A stretch of 64,000 nt of DNA from Sepiola atlantica (Eukaryota > Mollusca > Cephalopoda > Sepiida > Sepiolidae), in assembly GCA_963556195.1 (NCBI GenBank), contig OY744522.1, forward strand, positions 33,807,943 through 33,871,942. Reading direction: 5' to 3'. A program made the translations under genes and the position numbers. This document shows positions 19,819 to 29,277 of this stretch, piece after piece. Under the pieces are notes generated by a model. That model saw nothing but the letters and a program-made list of their open reading frames with translations. It had not been told where the DNA came from and did not search any database. Position 1 is the first letter of the stretch; each line of letters starts with the position of its first letter.

Positions 19819-20193
19819 CTGCGCCCCGGCTCGACCCGCCGATTCGGATCCGAGGAGACTTTCACCGTTTTACGGGTTCGTGAGTCTCCCCGAAACCTGC
19901 CAGCTGCTTAAGTCAAGCGCGAGGATCAGACACCTGAAAGAAAAAAGTTTATATTAAACGAATCACCCAAAAGGGGTGATCACCCAAGAGGGGTGGAAGA
20001 ACAATGTGCCCAAGAGGGGCCTAAAGCCCAAAAGGGGCCTGTTGACTAGAGAACAGAGAGAGTCTCTAGCCAAAACTACAGTTAACTTGACCAAGGGAGG
20101 CCAAGTTACTTCTCTTTGCCGCAAGAAACAATTCAAACGTAAGAATCTATACGGTAAAGAGGACCCGGGAGAAAAACCCCGGGCTGAAGGGAC
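19819..20193 (-). promoter_or_regulatory. LINE 5' UTR (copy A) with hairpin series
   Basis: The 375-bp leader begins (element strand) with GTCCCTTCAG and, about ten bases in, a CCCGGG/CCCGGG hairpin (20164-20183). Further in are four short hairpins built on CCCAARAGGGG: perfect ATCACCC/GGGGTGAT-type stem at 19962-19980, then about 19980-19997, 20008-20020 and 20026-20038. Such ordered stems in a LINE leader suggest a role in translation or RNP recognition. This is inference. Confidence 0.6.
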
Positions 20194-20580
20194 TTTTTAG
20201 TTGAAAAACGGGAGATCTCATGTAACATGTGACAAGTTACTTGCGTTGGTCCTGTGAAAGAGATTAATTTCGATAAATAAATATCAAAAAGATCTTTCGT
20301 TGTATTACATTGCCGACCGGTGTTGTGGTTGTATTAGTGGGTTTTTCGGTACAGTCGGGAAACGCATTTGTATTCCTATAGGGGAGAAATAAGGGATATC
20401 TTCACTTGCCGTGTTTTTGCTGAGTCACAGTGAACAAAAAAATGGCGATTTGAAGCTGCTGCTGTTTTTCTCCGAGGGAGTGCCAAACAAAGGAAACGCG
20501 ACTGCTGCTGCTGTTTACGTTGTTTTAAGATGGCGTCTTTTTCAAATGTAAACAGACGTCGCGGCGTGTCGGGCCCCGAC
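20194..20580. other. Right flank of the LINE array, no gene seen
   Basis: AT-rich flank without a convincing coding region. It holds two ATGGCG-type motifs (near 20442 and 20530), CTG-rich stretches and, at its right edge, an almost perfect short palindrome GTGTCGGGCCCCGACAC directly abutting the large inverted repeat. Confidence 0.5.
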
Positions 20581-22254
20581 ACACTCGATTTCATATAATC
20601 GTTATGACTGAAGGTTGTGACTAAATTCGTTTCATTTTTATTTAAAATAATACCGCAAGACGATATTTTAGTTCAGTTCGATCTGACGGGCAGTAATTGC
20701 CTCGAATCTGACAATGTTTACCAGCCGACGTTTCTATAGGTAAAAAAAAAAGCAGCAGCAACTGAAAGTGGACGGGCCTTGTTCGCATCGAAATTCTAGA
20801 AATTGTACGTGCCATGGCACGGCCACTTTAAGCAGACGTTAGAGATGTATGTACCATGCCACGCCCACTTTTCAGACCTGCTGCTTTTCTAGAAATAGCG
20901 GCCCGTACATTTTAAGCAGACGTTAGAAGTGTACGTGCCATGGCTGCTTTTCTAGAAATAGAGCCCGTACACTTTCAACTCCTGTTGCTTTTCTAGAAAT
21001 AGACGCACGTCAGTTTCAAGGCAATTTCTGTGTCATTTATTTACTTCTTACAAAAATGTCCGGACTAAATTTTAAATAAAAACAAATGAGTTTTATTTAA
21101 AATTTGAATTTTTTTAACATAATGACAAATCGACATGCGTAGAACCATAATTAGAAAATCTTCGTAAAGAGTAAACGAACATTTATTTCAGGCGTACGAG
21201 TGCAATAATAATAATAATAATAAAAAAATTACCAGTCAAATTAAAAAAAAAATGCCCCTTTAAGTTTGAAGAAAAAAAATTACGTTTTGGTACGCAAGTT
21301 TAATCTTTTAAATAGTTAATGACAATATCATCGAAGTATTAACTTCGAAAAAAAAAACAAAAAGCATATGCAGTCGTCGAAAATGAATGCTAGCTTAAAA
21401 AAAAGTATGCAATTTTTTTAGTTTTTAAAACTTTTTTAAAGCTAGCATTCATTTTCGACGACTGCATATGCTTTTTAATTTTTTTTTCGAAGTTAATACT
21501 TCGATGATATTGTCATTAACTATTTAAAAGATTAAACTTGCGTACCAAAACGTAATTTTTTTTCTTCAAACTTAAAGGGGCATTTTTTTTTAAATTTGAC
21601 TGGTAATTTTTTTATTATTATTATTATTATTGCACTCGTACGCCTGAAATAAATGTTCGTTTACTCTTTACGAAGATTTTCTAATTATGGTTCTACGCAT
21701 GTCGATTTGTCATTAAGTTAAAAAAATTCAAATTTTAAATAAAACTCATTTGTTTTTATTTAAAATTTAGTCCGGACATTTTTGTAAGAAGTAAATAAAT
21801 GACACAGAAATTGCCTTGAAACTGACGTGCGTCTATTTCTAGAAAAGCAACAGGAGTTGAAAGTGTACGGGCTCTATTTCTAGAAAAGCAGCCATGGCAC
21901 GTACACTTCTAACGTCTGCTTAAAATGTACGGGCCGCTATTTCTAGAAAAGCAGCAGGTCTGAAAAGTGGGCGTGGCATGGTACATACATCTCTAACGTC
22001 TGCTTAAAGTGGCCGTGCCATGGCACGTACAATTTCTAGAATTTCGATGCGAACAAGGCCCGTCCACTTTCAGTTGCTGCTGCTTTTTTTTTTACCTATA
22101 GAAACGTCGGCTGGTAAACATTGTCAGATTCGAGGCAATTACTGCCCGTCAGATCGAACTAAACTAAAATATCGTCTTGCGGTATTATTTTAAATAAAAA
22201 TGAAACGAATTTAGTCACAACCTTCAGTCATAACGATTATATGAAATCGAGTGT
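20581..22254. repeat. 1.67-kb near-perfect palindrome (foldback element)
   Basis: The sequence from ACACTCGATT (20581) reads almost base for base in reverse complement from 22254 back to about 21430. Arms are about 820 bp and separated by an asymmetric loop of about 25-30 nt near 21400-21430. Very few mismatches were seen between the arms (for example one near 20671 versus 22162), so the inversion is young. Each arm carries a cluster of short repeats built on TTTTCTAGAAATAG and CCGTACA-TTTTAAGCAGACGTTAG. There are no ORFs of note. No target-site duplication was found. An inverted duplication or an assembly foldback are alternatives to a transposon. Confidence 0.9.
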
Positions 22255-22261
22255 TTATTTT

Positions 22262-23250
22262 TGGCAAACTCTCGATTTTTTGTAGTAATATGTCCTCTTA
22301 AGCGTGAAAAAAAAACTTTTGTTTACTTCTTGCAAAAAACATTTTAAATAAAAACAAATGACTGTTTTCTTTAAAATTTGATTTTTTTAAACACTATAAA
22401 AATCTGGATAACGTAAAAGTAGTCATTAGGACTTTGGTACACCAGATTAATTTTTTAAATAGTAAAGAAAGTATTAAATTCGTAAAAACAACAACAAATA
22501 AACAACTAAAAACAAGCAGTAGTCGATATTGAATTCTGTGTGTTCCTATTTACTTATCTCCCCACGAGAGCAGAGTTAGACACGAGATCGGTTCTACCGT
22601 GGAGAAAATCCAACTCCCAAAAAGTACACTGGATTTGGATAAAAATAAAAATTGACTCAGTTTATAAGAACTTCTCCTCCACTGACCGAGGACAGAAAAA
22701 ATGAAATGCAGTATCAGAACACATACTACACTTTTCTTTTCAAAACATTAATATTCAATAAAGTTCAGTCTTAATATAAATCGGATTTCTTTAAGAAAAA
22801 TGCAATTTTTTTTAGTTTCTAAAACTTTTTTTTTTAATCTAGCATTCATTTTCGACTATTGCATGTGCTTTGTTTGTTTTTTTCGACGTTAATACTTCGA
22901 TGATATTGTCATTTACTATTTAAAAGATTAAACTGGCGTACCAAAACGTAAATTTTTCTTCTTCAAACTTAAGGGAACACCTGAAATAAATGTTTGTTTA
23001 CGTTTTACGAAGATTTTCTAATCAGTGTTTTACTGATGTAGATTTTTTATTGTGTTAAAAAAATCAAATTTTAAATAAAACTGGCATTTGTTTTTATTTA
23101 AAATTTAGTCTGAACATTTTTGTAAGAAGTAAATAAGTGACGGGCAGATATTGCTTTGAATTTGACGATAAAGTTGCTCCGCTGTCTCCGCTCTATTTCT
23201 AGAAAATCAGCAGGAGCCAAAAGTGGCCGTGCCTAAATGAGACGTACACA
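22262..23250. repeat. Older, diverged palindrome of the same family
   Basis: 22310-22540 resembles the left arm of the neighbouring palindrome with deletions (for example the motif around TTTAAATAAAAACAAATGA, and the GTACGCAAG-like stretch changed to GTACACCAG). 22798-23250 resembles its right arm, including the loop region (ATGCAATTTTTTTTAG). Divergence is clearly higher than in the young palindrome. A SINE (22543-22740) sits where the loop should be. Confidence 0.7.
22543..22740 (-). mobile_element. U2-headed SINE copy 1 (diverged)
   Basis: On the minus strand it starts with an AAAGTGTAGTATGTGTTCTGATAC-like box (22709-22733) that resembles positions in the 5' third of U2 snRNA. It ends with the same tail as the other copies (GACACGAGATCGG and TTATCTCCCCACG on the plus strand). 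It lies in the loop of the older palindrome. Confidence 0.55.
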
Positions 23251-23577
23251 AACAGTACGACCCGTTCAAACCTTCACATACTAAAGGAACTTCCTGTCGC
23301 TATTACTATATTCTAGGAATCAAAAAATACGGATTGGAAGTCACATTCACGGACCGTTATGTATGCATTCCTTACGTTAAAATATTCGAGAGAATCTGTC
23401 GAGCGCTGGTAAGACTTCTCGCTTGACATTATTCGTCTTTTATTTATTTACTTTTTTTTTACTTTTCAAAGTAAAATTACAGTTTATTTGCCGATTGATA
23501 TAAGGTATTTGTTGTTGTTTTTTCTGTTTACGATTTCTCGACTGTTAATTATTCCGCACTTTTACCATTGAATATGT

Positions 23578-23735
23578 TGTTCCATTTACTTGCCTCTCTT
23601 TGAAGGCATTGTTAGACACAATGTTGATTCCTAATGTGGAGAAATGCATGCCCCCCCAAAAAGAGGCACTTCGGATTGAGACAAAATTGAAAATTACCGC
23701 AGTCTAGAATGATTTCTCGGTACTTTTTTACATTA
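23578..23735 (-). mobile_element. U2-headed SINE copy 2 (headless, diverged)
   Basis: This carries the SINE tail region (TTACTTGCCTC, then TTAGACACAATGTTG) and part of the body but no recognisable U2-like head. It belongs to the first half of the 550-bp duplication. Confidence 0.4.
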
Positions 23736-23766
23736 GGACCTGAACTAACTTTGATTATTACCATGA

Positions 23767-23842
23767 TCCCTAACCCTAACACTAAACCCTAACTCTACTG
23801 CTAACCTTAACCCCTACTTTGACCTCCACCCTAACCCTAACA
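23767..23842. repeat. Short degenerate telomeric repeat (CCCTAA type)
   Basis: About a dozen CCCTAA/CCTTAA/CCCTAAC variants. It is flanked by an imperfect inverted pair: GGACCTGAACTAACTTTGA on the left and TCAAAGTTAGCGCGGGTCC on the right. Confidence 0.75.
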
Positions 23843-24140
23843 ACTGGGTCAAAGTTAGCGCGGGTCCCAATGTAGAAAAGCACCAATTTCTCCCATACAC
23901 GGACTGTTCTGTATGCTATTCCTTACGTTAAAACCGTCGGAAGAATTTACCGAGCGCTGGTAAGGACATAAATACTTCTTGATAAATACCATTTTCTTTT
24001 TTTTATTGCTTTTTTAATTTATTTTTAACATAGAATTAACGTTTAATTTACCGATTGATACATAAGATATTTGTTTTTTTAAATTTTTTATTTAAGATTT
24101 TTCGCCTGTTAACTATTCTGCATTTTTATCATTTACTATG

Positions 24141-24340
24141 TTTTCCATTTACTTGCCTCCTCACGAGGGTAGAGTTGGACACAATGTCGGTTTTTAATGT
24201 GTGGAAATTCCATCTCCCCAAAAAGGTATACTCCGGATTGGGACAAAAATAAAAATTGCGCAAAAAGGAATGATTTCTTATTCACTGACCGAGAAGACAA
24301 AAGATTAAGTATAGTATCAGAACAGATACTACACTTTAAC
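24141..24340 (-). mobile_element. U2-headed SINE copy 3 (diverged)
   Basis: The minus strand begins with AAAGTGTAGTATCTGTTC (about 24318-24335), matching the U2 snRNA 5' region with one extra A, and ends in CGACATTGTGTCCAACTCTA and a TTTACTTGCCTCCTCACG-type tail (plus strand). It belongs to the second half of the 550-bp duplication. Confidence 0.6.
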
Positions 24341-25077
24341 GTTAATTCTATTTTGAAAATTACAATAAACCAAACATAAAAAATATTGTAAAGTAGGCTA
24401 ATATTCGGAGGGGGGGGGGGTAAAAATAAGCACATGCTTATATTTTTTTAATATTCGATGCAAACGATTTTCTTTATTTTTAACTGGTTGCGGTTAAATG
24501 GTTAATTTAACTCACGGGAGACAAATCCTTGATTGTGATTGGGGCGGACAGTAACGGGTAGAGGCGGGCAGTGGCGGTCATAAAAAAAAGGCTGTCGATT
24601 AAATATTATTGACGCAAATAGATCACACATTACACTACCGTGTCAAACCCTTTGGAAGAGTCTTGGAATTGGAAACGTGTAACCAATTTTTTTATTGCAA
24701 TTTTATGGAGGGAAATTAGAATTTCTGCGTTTATAAAGGAAAAGCCACTTGATTGGAAAGAAATAATAATTGCCTCAGTCCACGGACAGAACAGATGGAG
24801 ATCAAAATAAAACAAACCGAAAGTAGGGAAATTAGGATTTCTGCGCTCACAATAGATGTCCACTCGATGGGAACACAATAACTGTTGGCTCAGTCTAAAA
24901 GTATTTTTCCTTCACTGAGTGCAGAAAGTTTCACGAATATTCTTGGGTCGCATTTACTTTTTTTTAATTTTTGTGCAGTAATTTTTACTTTTAGGAATAA
25001 GCCTCTACTTAAAAGAATAGAGAGGGCAGTAACCCAAAACACAGAGATATCTATTGTGTTTGATTTTTTTTTTTTTT
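24341..25077. other. AT-rich spacer with a 116-bp tandem duplication
   Basis: No gene seen. GGGAAATTAGAATTTCTGCG near 24709 recurs as GGGAAATTAGGATTTCTGCG near 24826. The surrounding sequence (CACT-GAT-GGAA, CTCAGTC) also repeats and resembles SINE body sequence. There is a poly(G) run at 24410-24420. Confidence 0.5.
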
Positions 25078-25250
25078 TGTATTTATCTTCCTCCCACAGC
25101 GGTAACATGTGACACAAGGTCGGAAAGTGGAATTTTAAAAGCCAGCGCGCTAGAGAATAAAGAGCCTACAAAAAATGCCTGGGCAGCCCCGTCGGCATTC
25201 CCCGGTAGGGGCGCCTCAGGCAGTAAGCAATAAACTTACTCTTCCTTTTT
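25078..25250 (-). mobile_element. U2-headed SINE copy 4 (5'-truncated)
   Basis: In reverse complement it matches the copies at 27474-27845 and 41204-41517 closely: TTTATTGCTTACTGCCTGA, GCGCCCCTACCGGGGAATGC, GCTGCCCAGGCA, GCGCTGGCTTTT, and a tail with CTGTGGGAGGAAGATAAAT. The U2-like head is missing. Confidence 0.65.
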
Positions 25251-25791
25251 TTCCATTTATCTTCTAATATTTATTTTTATTAAATTAAATCATTATTTTA
25301 TATTTTCTGAGGTCAACGTCAATTATATTATTATTTTATATTCCCCCGGGACACATGCCATGCTAGTAGTATATAAATGTATAAAAAGAGGAATATGCTT
25401 AATTGAGTAATGATAATTTCACTGATGAATTCCAGGATTCAAAAATGGCGGGTTTTTTTTTTAAATATTTACTTATGTTTTTATTTAATAAAAATATTTT
25501 ATATGTGTGAGAGATTGCAAACTATGTTTGACAAATCAAATTTTTTAACCAATGATAATATTCGAAGATAATTTTTTTTCTAAAAATATCAAAAATAAAA
25601 AAGCATTCGTTATAAACTAAGTCAACTTCAATCCTCCACATTTTTTTTTTATTCAGTGGTGACTTCCGTTTCCTTAGTGTGGAATATTTTCTGGGATTTT
25701 ATGTCGCAAAGTAAAATAATTTTAGGTTTTCTCGAGTAAATTACAAGTGGGAAGGTTGAAAGTAATGAAAAATGCCCCTTGAATGTTAAGA
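25251..25791. other. AT-rich sequence, nothing recognised
   Basis: Long A/T runs and no ORF or repeat I can name. The last eight bases before the next element (AGTAAAAC, 25792-25799) are its left target duplication. Confidence 0.4.
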
Positions 25792-25799
25792 AGTAAAAC

Positions 25800-26438
25800 G
25801 GTGCTTGTGTTGATGAGCGGCCGTACGAAAAAATATTCTTTTATGAAAACAATATTATATACTTATTCAACATTATATTCTTACTCACTGTACAAAAAGT
25901 AGAACAAATTATCCACTAGAACTTTAATTACAAGTATTTTTTCATTCTTCGTATCATAACAACGTTTCGTTCAGTAAGCGTCCATCTTTTTTCTTAAAAA
26001 TAATTCACGGGCGGATTATTCGCAAGGGAGATAATCATGCAATTAAAAAAACAACTACATACATAAAAATTAAATTTATTCCAATAAAACATTTCGTTTT
26101 ATTGCAATAAATTAATTTAATTTCGTTTATTTACTTTCATTTTGTTTTATTGGAATAAATTTAATTTCTATATATGTAGTTGTGTTTTTTTAATTGCATG
26201 ATTATTTCCATTGCGAATTATCTGCCCTTGAATTATTTTTAAGAAAAAAGATGGACGCTTACTGAACGAATCGCTGTTATGATACGAAGAATGGAAAAAT
26301 ACTTGTAATTAAAGTTCTAGTGGATAATTTGTTCTGCTTTTTTGTACAGTGAGTAAGAATATAACGCTGAATAAGTATATAATATTGTTTTTATTAAGAA
26401 AAAAAATGTTTGTACGGCCGCTCATCAGCACAAGCACT
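25800..26438. mobile_element. Foldback MITE copy 1 with 8-bp target duplication
   Basis: 639-bp element that is a long imperfect inverted repeat throughout. Ends are GGTGCTTGTGTTGATGAGCG on the left and its near reverse complement on the right. It is flanked by AGTAAAAC at 25792-25799 and 26439-26446. There is no coding capacity. The 8-bp duplication implies a DDE-type transposase of a superfamily with 8-bp target sites (hAT, Merlin and P are examples). The termini do not let me choose. Confidence 0.85.
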
Positions 26439-26446
26439 AGTAAAAC

Positions 26447-27473
26447 CATTATAAAAGTGATTAATTATGTAATTTCAGATATTAATAAAATTGGTTAATT
26501 ATTTTTGAAACAATTTGGTAATTTTGTTAATAATTCAAATCACCCATCCTTCGTTTAATTTGGAAGAAACAAATATGAACTATGATAACGCTGAAAGCTG
26601 TCTATTATATATAGGAAACTTATATTTTGCATTGTATGTCTAATACTTAAATGTACGTTTGCTTCGGGTCACCAGGAACATGGTCGCCAGAAAAAAAATA
26701 CTTTCTTTCATTCTTACGACTAAATGTTCTGAAAAAGTAACGTGACTGAGCATGTCTAGAATGAGAAAAAAAATGCACACTTTTAACTCTTCTAAACAAG
26801 AAACCCGAGACAGAAAGAAAGAAACAAAGAAAGGGGGTAATTATGTAACAGAAAGAAAGAACAGGAAAGAAATAAAAGAAAGAAAGAAGAAATAAAAGAA
26901 AGAAAGAGAGATAGAAAGATTGATGTGGTATGACGTCACTTCCGTCTATATTTAAATTTAGGCCGTTAAATAATAAAGGATATATCAAAACACTGGGGTA
27001 AAAATCGAAATCAATGTAAATGTAATAAACATATTTGGTGAAATGTTAATTTATGCATTTAACAAATAAATTTGGAGGTACAGCTAATCTTCATCTATTA
27101 TATAAAGGAAAGTTGTCTGTGTGTGTCCAGCTAAAAATCAAAAACGACACAAGACACACACACAAAGCCGATATATTTTTCACCATTGCTTTGCTAAAAT
27201 AAATAGCGCCATTATTGGAAATATGCATTCTTTTGTGGTCAACAGGATGGTCGACATTTAGAGCGATTTTTAATGTTATGTAATAATTCGTCAACGGCTA
27301 TTTTCCAGTTGCTAGAGAAGAAGTGATAGAGAGAGGGGGAGATATAGGAGGAGAGGGGAGAGATAAAGGAGAGATCGGGAGATATGTGAGAGAGGGATAG
27401 AAGATAGAGAGATAGAGAAGGGGTATAGAGAAAGCAAGAGAGAGAAGTCTCATCAGTAAAACGTTACACACTT
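26447..27473. other. AT-rich sequence with purine-rich simple repeats
   Basis: No gene seen. GAAA/GAAAGAAA-type tracts occupy about 26810-26915, and a GA-rich tract of GAGAGAGGGGGAGATA type occupies about 27312-27440. Confidence 0.5.
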
Positions 27474-27845
27474 CTTTTCTTTTGGCCAAGATCAAAGCGT
27501 AGTATCTGTTCCGATGGATACTGCACTCCATAGACTGGTATTGTCTTGGCCTTCGGGGCTTGATTTATGTCGGTCTATGGGTCTGTCGTGTGCAGTTCTA
27601 GGAGGTTCACCCTCCCAGGCTTTGCCTCCTCTCTTTGGGGAGGAGTAAGTTTATTGCTTACTGCCTGAAGCGCCCCTACTGGAGAATGCCGACGAGGCTG
27701 CCCAGGCAATTTTTAATGGTCAGAGTGCTAACCTTCTCGGGCGCTGGCTTTTCAAGCCCCACTTTCCCGGGTCACATCTTACCTGTGGGAGTAAGATAAA
27801 ACTGGCCTTGTGCCTAACCTTCTGGAGAGGAGGTAAATAAATACT
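27474..27845 (+). mobile_element. U2-headed SINE copy 5
   Basis: The head CTTTTGGCCAAGATCAAAG continues with CGTAGTATCTGTTC. It resembles nucleotides about 12-45 of U2 snRNA (CTTTTGGCTAAGATCAA, GTGTAGTATCTGTTC). The body has GTGCAGTTCTAGGAGG, CCCTCCCAGGCTTTGCCTC and TTTATTGCTTACTGCCTGAA, as in copies 4 and 6. The tail has GTGGGAGTAAGATAAA, followed by a partial second tail (GGAGAGGAGGTAAATAAATA). It lies about 120 bp downstream of the PAN-like exon, probably in its intron. Confidence 0.75.
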
Positions 27846-27963
27846 CATCTACTTTGTTGCCTATGTCCCCAGGTAACGCCGGGTAATCATGCTAGTTATA
27901 AAGTTCGAAATTAATGGGGGGGGGGCGTAAAATGACTTCAAAACATCGGAAATGAGAGCTCAC

Positions 27964-28297
27964 CTTCATCTGTTACATAATAGGTCTGCATTGTTCCTGA
28001 CACTGACGCTGACACTGTAATGTTGTCTTTCATGGAATGGAAAATCTGGCAGAATCCACTATTATCGAATCTCCAGACATGGCAGAATCTCTCAGTCGCA
28101 CACCGTTGACTACACTTATATACATCTGACACTTTGAACTTGTTAAATGTGGGATTAAAGCCAGTTTGAATGAATACATTAAATCCTCCTGGCAATTTAT
28201 TGTATTGTCTTCTATAACAGTCGGCATTCATGTAACAGTGACATTGCAGTGGAATAAAAAGGATGTTTAAGATGAGTACATTTTTCAAAACCTCCAT
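27964..28297 (-). CDS. First coding exon of a putative secreted PAN/apple-like protein
   Basis: The ATG at 28297 opens a 111-codon coding exon. It begins with a signal-peptide-like stretch (about residues 1-20, hydrophobic LILNILFIPL then CHC). Residues about 60-90 have the spacing of a PAN/apple domain core: C-SQRC-ATERFC-VWRFDNSGFCQIF. The reading frame ends at a strong donor on the minus strand, GATGAAG|GTGAGC (27964/27963). The upstream side has a consensus acceptor TTTTCTTTGCAG (28309-28320), which makes the exon 27964-28308, with 11 bases of 5' UTR and a leading 5'-UTR intron. The intron is phase 1, typical for extracellular modules. Later exons are not seen in the window. The nuclease transposon lies in the upstream intron or promoter side. 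Confidence 0.55.
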
Positions 28298-28308
28298 CCT
28301 CGTACAAC

Positions 28309-28716
28309 CTGCAAAGAAAACAAAATAATTAAAAATAACTGGATGATTAGTTGTTTAGATTATCTAGATATTTCTTCCATAGTAGGGTTAAGGTTAGGGT
28401 TAGCAAACTGGGACCTTCTCCCCCTTGGCAAGACCTATAAAGTCCATTACATGACAAACGATCGGTTGGAAGACCTTATCGCATCTATATTAACAAACTT
28501 GTAGAAGACTCTGGTTATAATCTGGAGTACCTGCCGACACTGCGTCTGACAGAATTCTAGACCTGATTGATTGATTAGTTGGTTGAATGATAGATTGATT
28601 GATTGATTGATTAATTCAGTTGCCTTTTGTCGACTGGTAAATTTCGAACAGAAGCATTTTTTAAACAAATGATATTTGCTAGGATTCAGCATTCTATGGC
28701 TTATAGCATCAGATAT
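28309..28716. other. Intron/upstream sequence with GATT microsatellite
   Basis: Between the PAN-like exon and the transposon. It holds a short telomere-like stretch (28385-28403) and a GATT/GATTGATT repeat at about 28565-28615. No gene seen. Confidence 0.45.
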
Positions 28717-29277
28717 AGTCCATGAGCCAGACCAGATATTGGTACCACCTGGGGGACAAAGGGACACTATGATATTTCGAAAGACATATGTATCTAGTTA
28801 CAGAAAAACTTTGAAGCCAAGCTGAGATCCACAGCTAAAGTGCAAAAAATCACTATCGATTATGGGTACCCTTGTCAAGAATTGTGCCATAAAAGAATGG
28901 GGTGGGGCAAATTAAAACGCCTATAACTCAGTAACTAGAGGGGATATATTGACATGTGACCACTCATTTTGTCCCTTACAAAAAAGCCTATGAAATAAAA
29001 TTAGATGTCTTGTAGCCCTGACATAGGTCATTGGAGGTCAAAGGTCAAATGTCAAAAAAATTGAATTTTTAAAAAATTAAGGTGTAAGTATTATTAGATG
29101 AAAAGGTGATAACAAAATGTGTATTTCTCTGACAAAGGTAGTCTTTTCTTGAAGAAAACAATCTAGTCCATTGATAAAAAGTACAAAATAATGTTATGGT
29201 TGTTTGATGTCCTGAAAAAAAAAGTTTTAAAAAAACGAAAAATGTATTTTGAGTATAATCTTTTTTTATATGTTGCT
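28717..29277. repeat. Left terminal inverted repeat of the nuclease transposon
   Basis: About 561 bp, inverted relative to 32705-33268. It contains AGGTCA half-sites at 29025, 29035 and 29042 plus ATGTCA at 29049. The pair at 29035-29047 is a perfect direct repeat with one-base spacing. The inner end is TATGTTGCT. Confidence 0.85.

Larger units (their letters stand above)
1..20193 (-). repeat. Head-to-tail tandem array of a 7228-bp LINE
   Basis: The same 7228-bp unit repeats with exact period: sequence at 1 recurs at 7229 and 14457. Translations of both long ORFs are identical between copies. The array runs past the left edge of the window and ends on the right at 20193, where the 5' end of the outermost copy meets unrelated AT-rich DNA. 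Unit junctions lie at 5737/5738 and 12965/12966, where the 3' end of one copy (ATAAATAAAA on the minus strand) abuts the 5' end of the next (GTCCCTTCAG) with no filler. The junction is inferred from the point where the outermost copy diverges from the repeat. Copies are 5'-to-3' from right to left. Recent amplification, template jumping, or an assembly expansion could each give this picture. Confidence 0.93.
12966..20193 (-). mobile_element. LINE copy A, complete, 5'-most copy of the array
   Basis: A complete copy whose 5' end is the array border. At 20193/20194 the shared sequence stops after GGGAC plus a short T-run (AAAAGTCCC on the element strand), and the flank becomes AT-rich DNA not found in the unit. 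This defines the element 5' end to within a few bases. ORFs and UTRs match copy B. Confidence 0.93.
23349..24270. repeat. Diverged tandem duplication of about 550 bp
   Basis: 23349-23735 and 23899-24270 are related. Both contain CGGAC-GTT-TGTATGC-ATTCCTTACGTT, then GAGCGCTGGTAAG, then CCGATTGATA (23491 and 24051), then a SINE tail. The offset is 550-560 bp. A degenerate CCCTAA array lies between the two halves. Confidence 0.65.

Noticed and set aside
20376..20594. 72-codon minus-strand frame near the LINE border
   Set aside because: Composed of CTG/AAG-rich and palindrome sequence with no recognisable domain.
20581..22254. A target-site duplication for the large palindrome
   Set aside because: The flanks (GGGCCCCGAC and TTATTTTTGG) share no convincing direct repeat.
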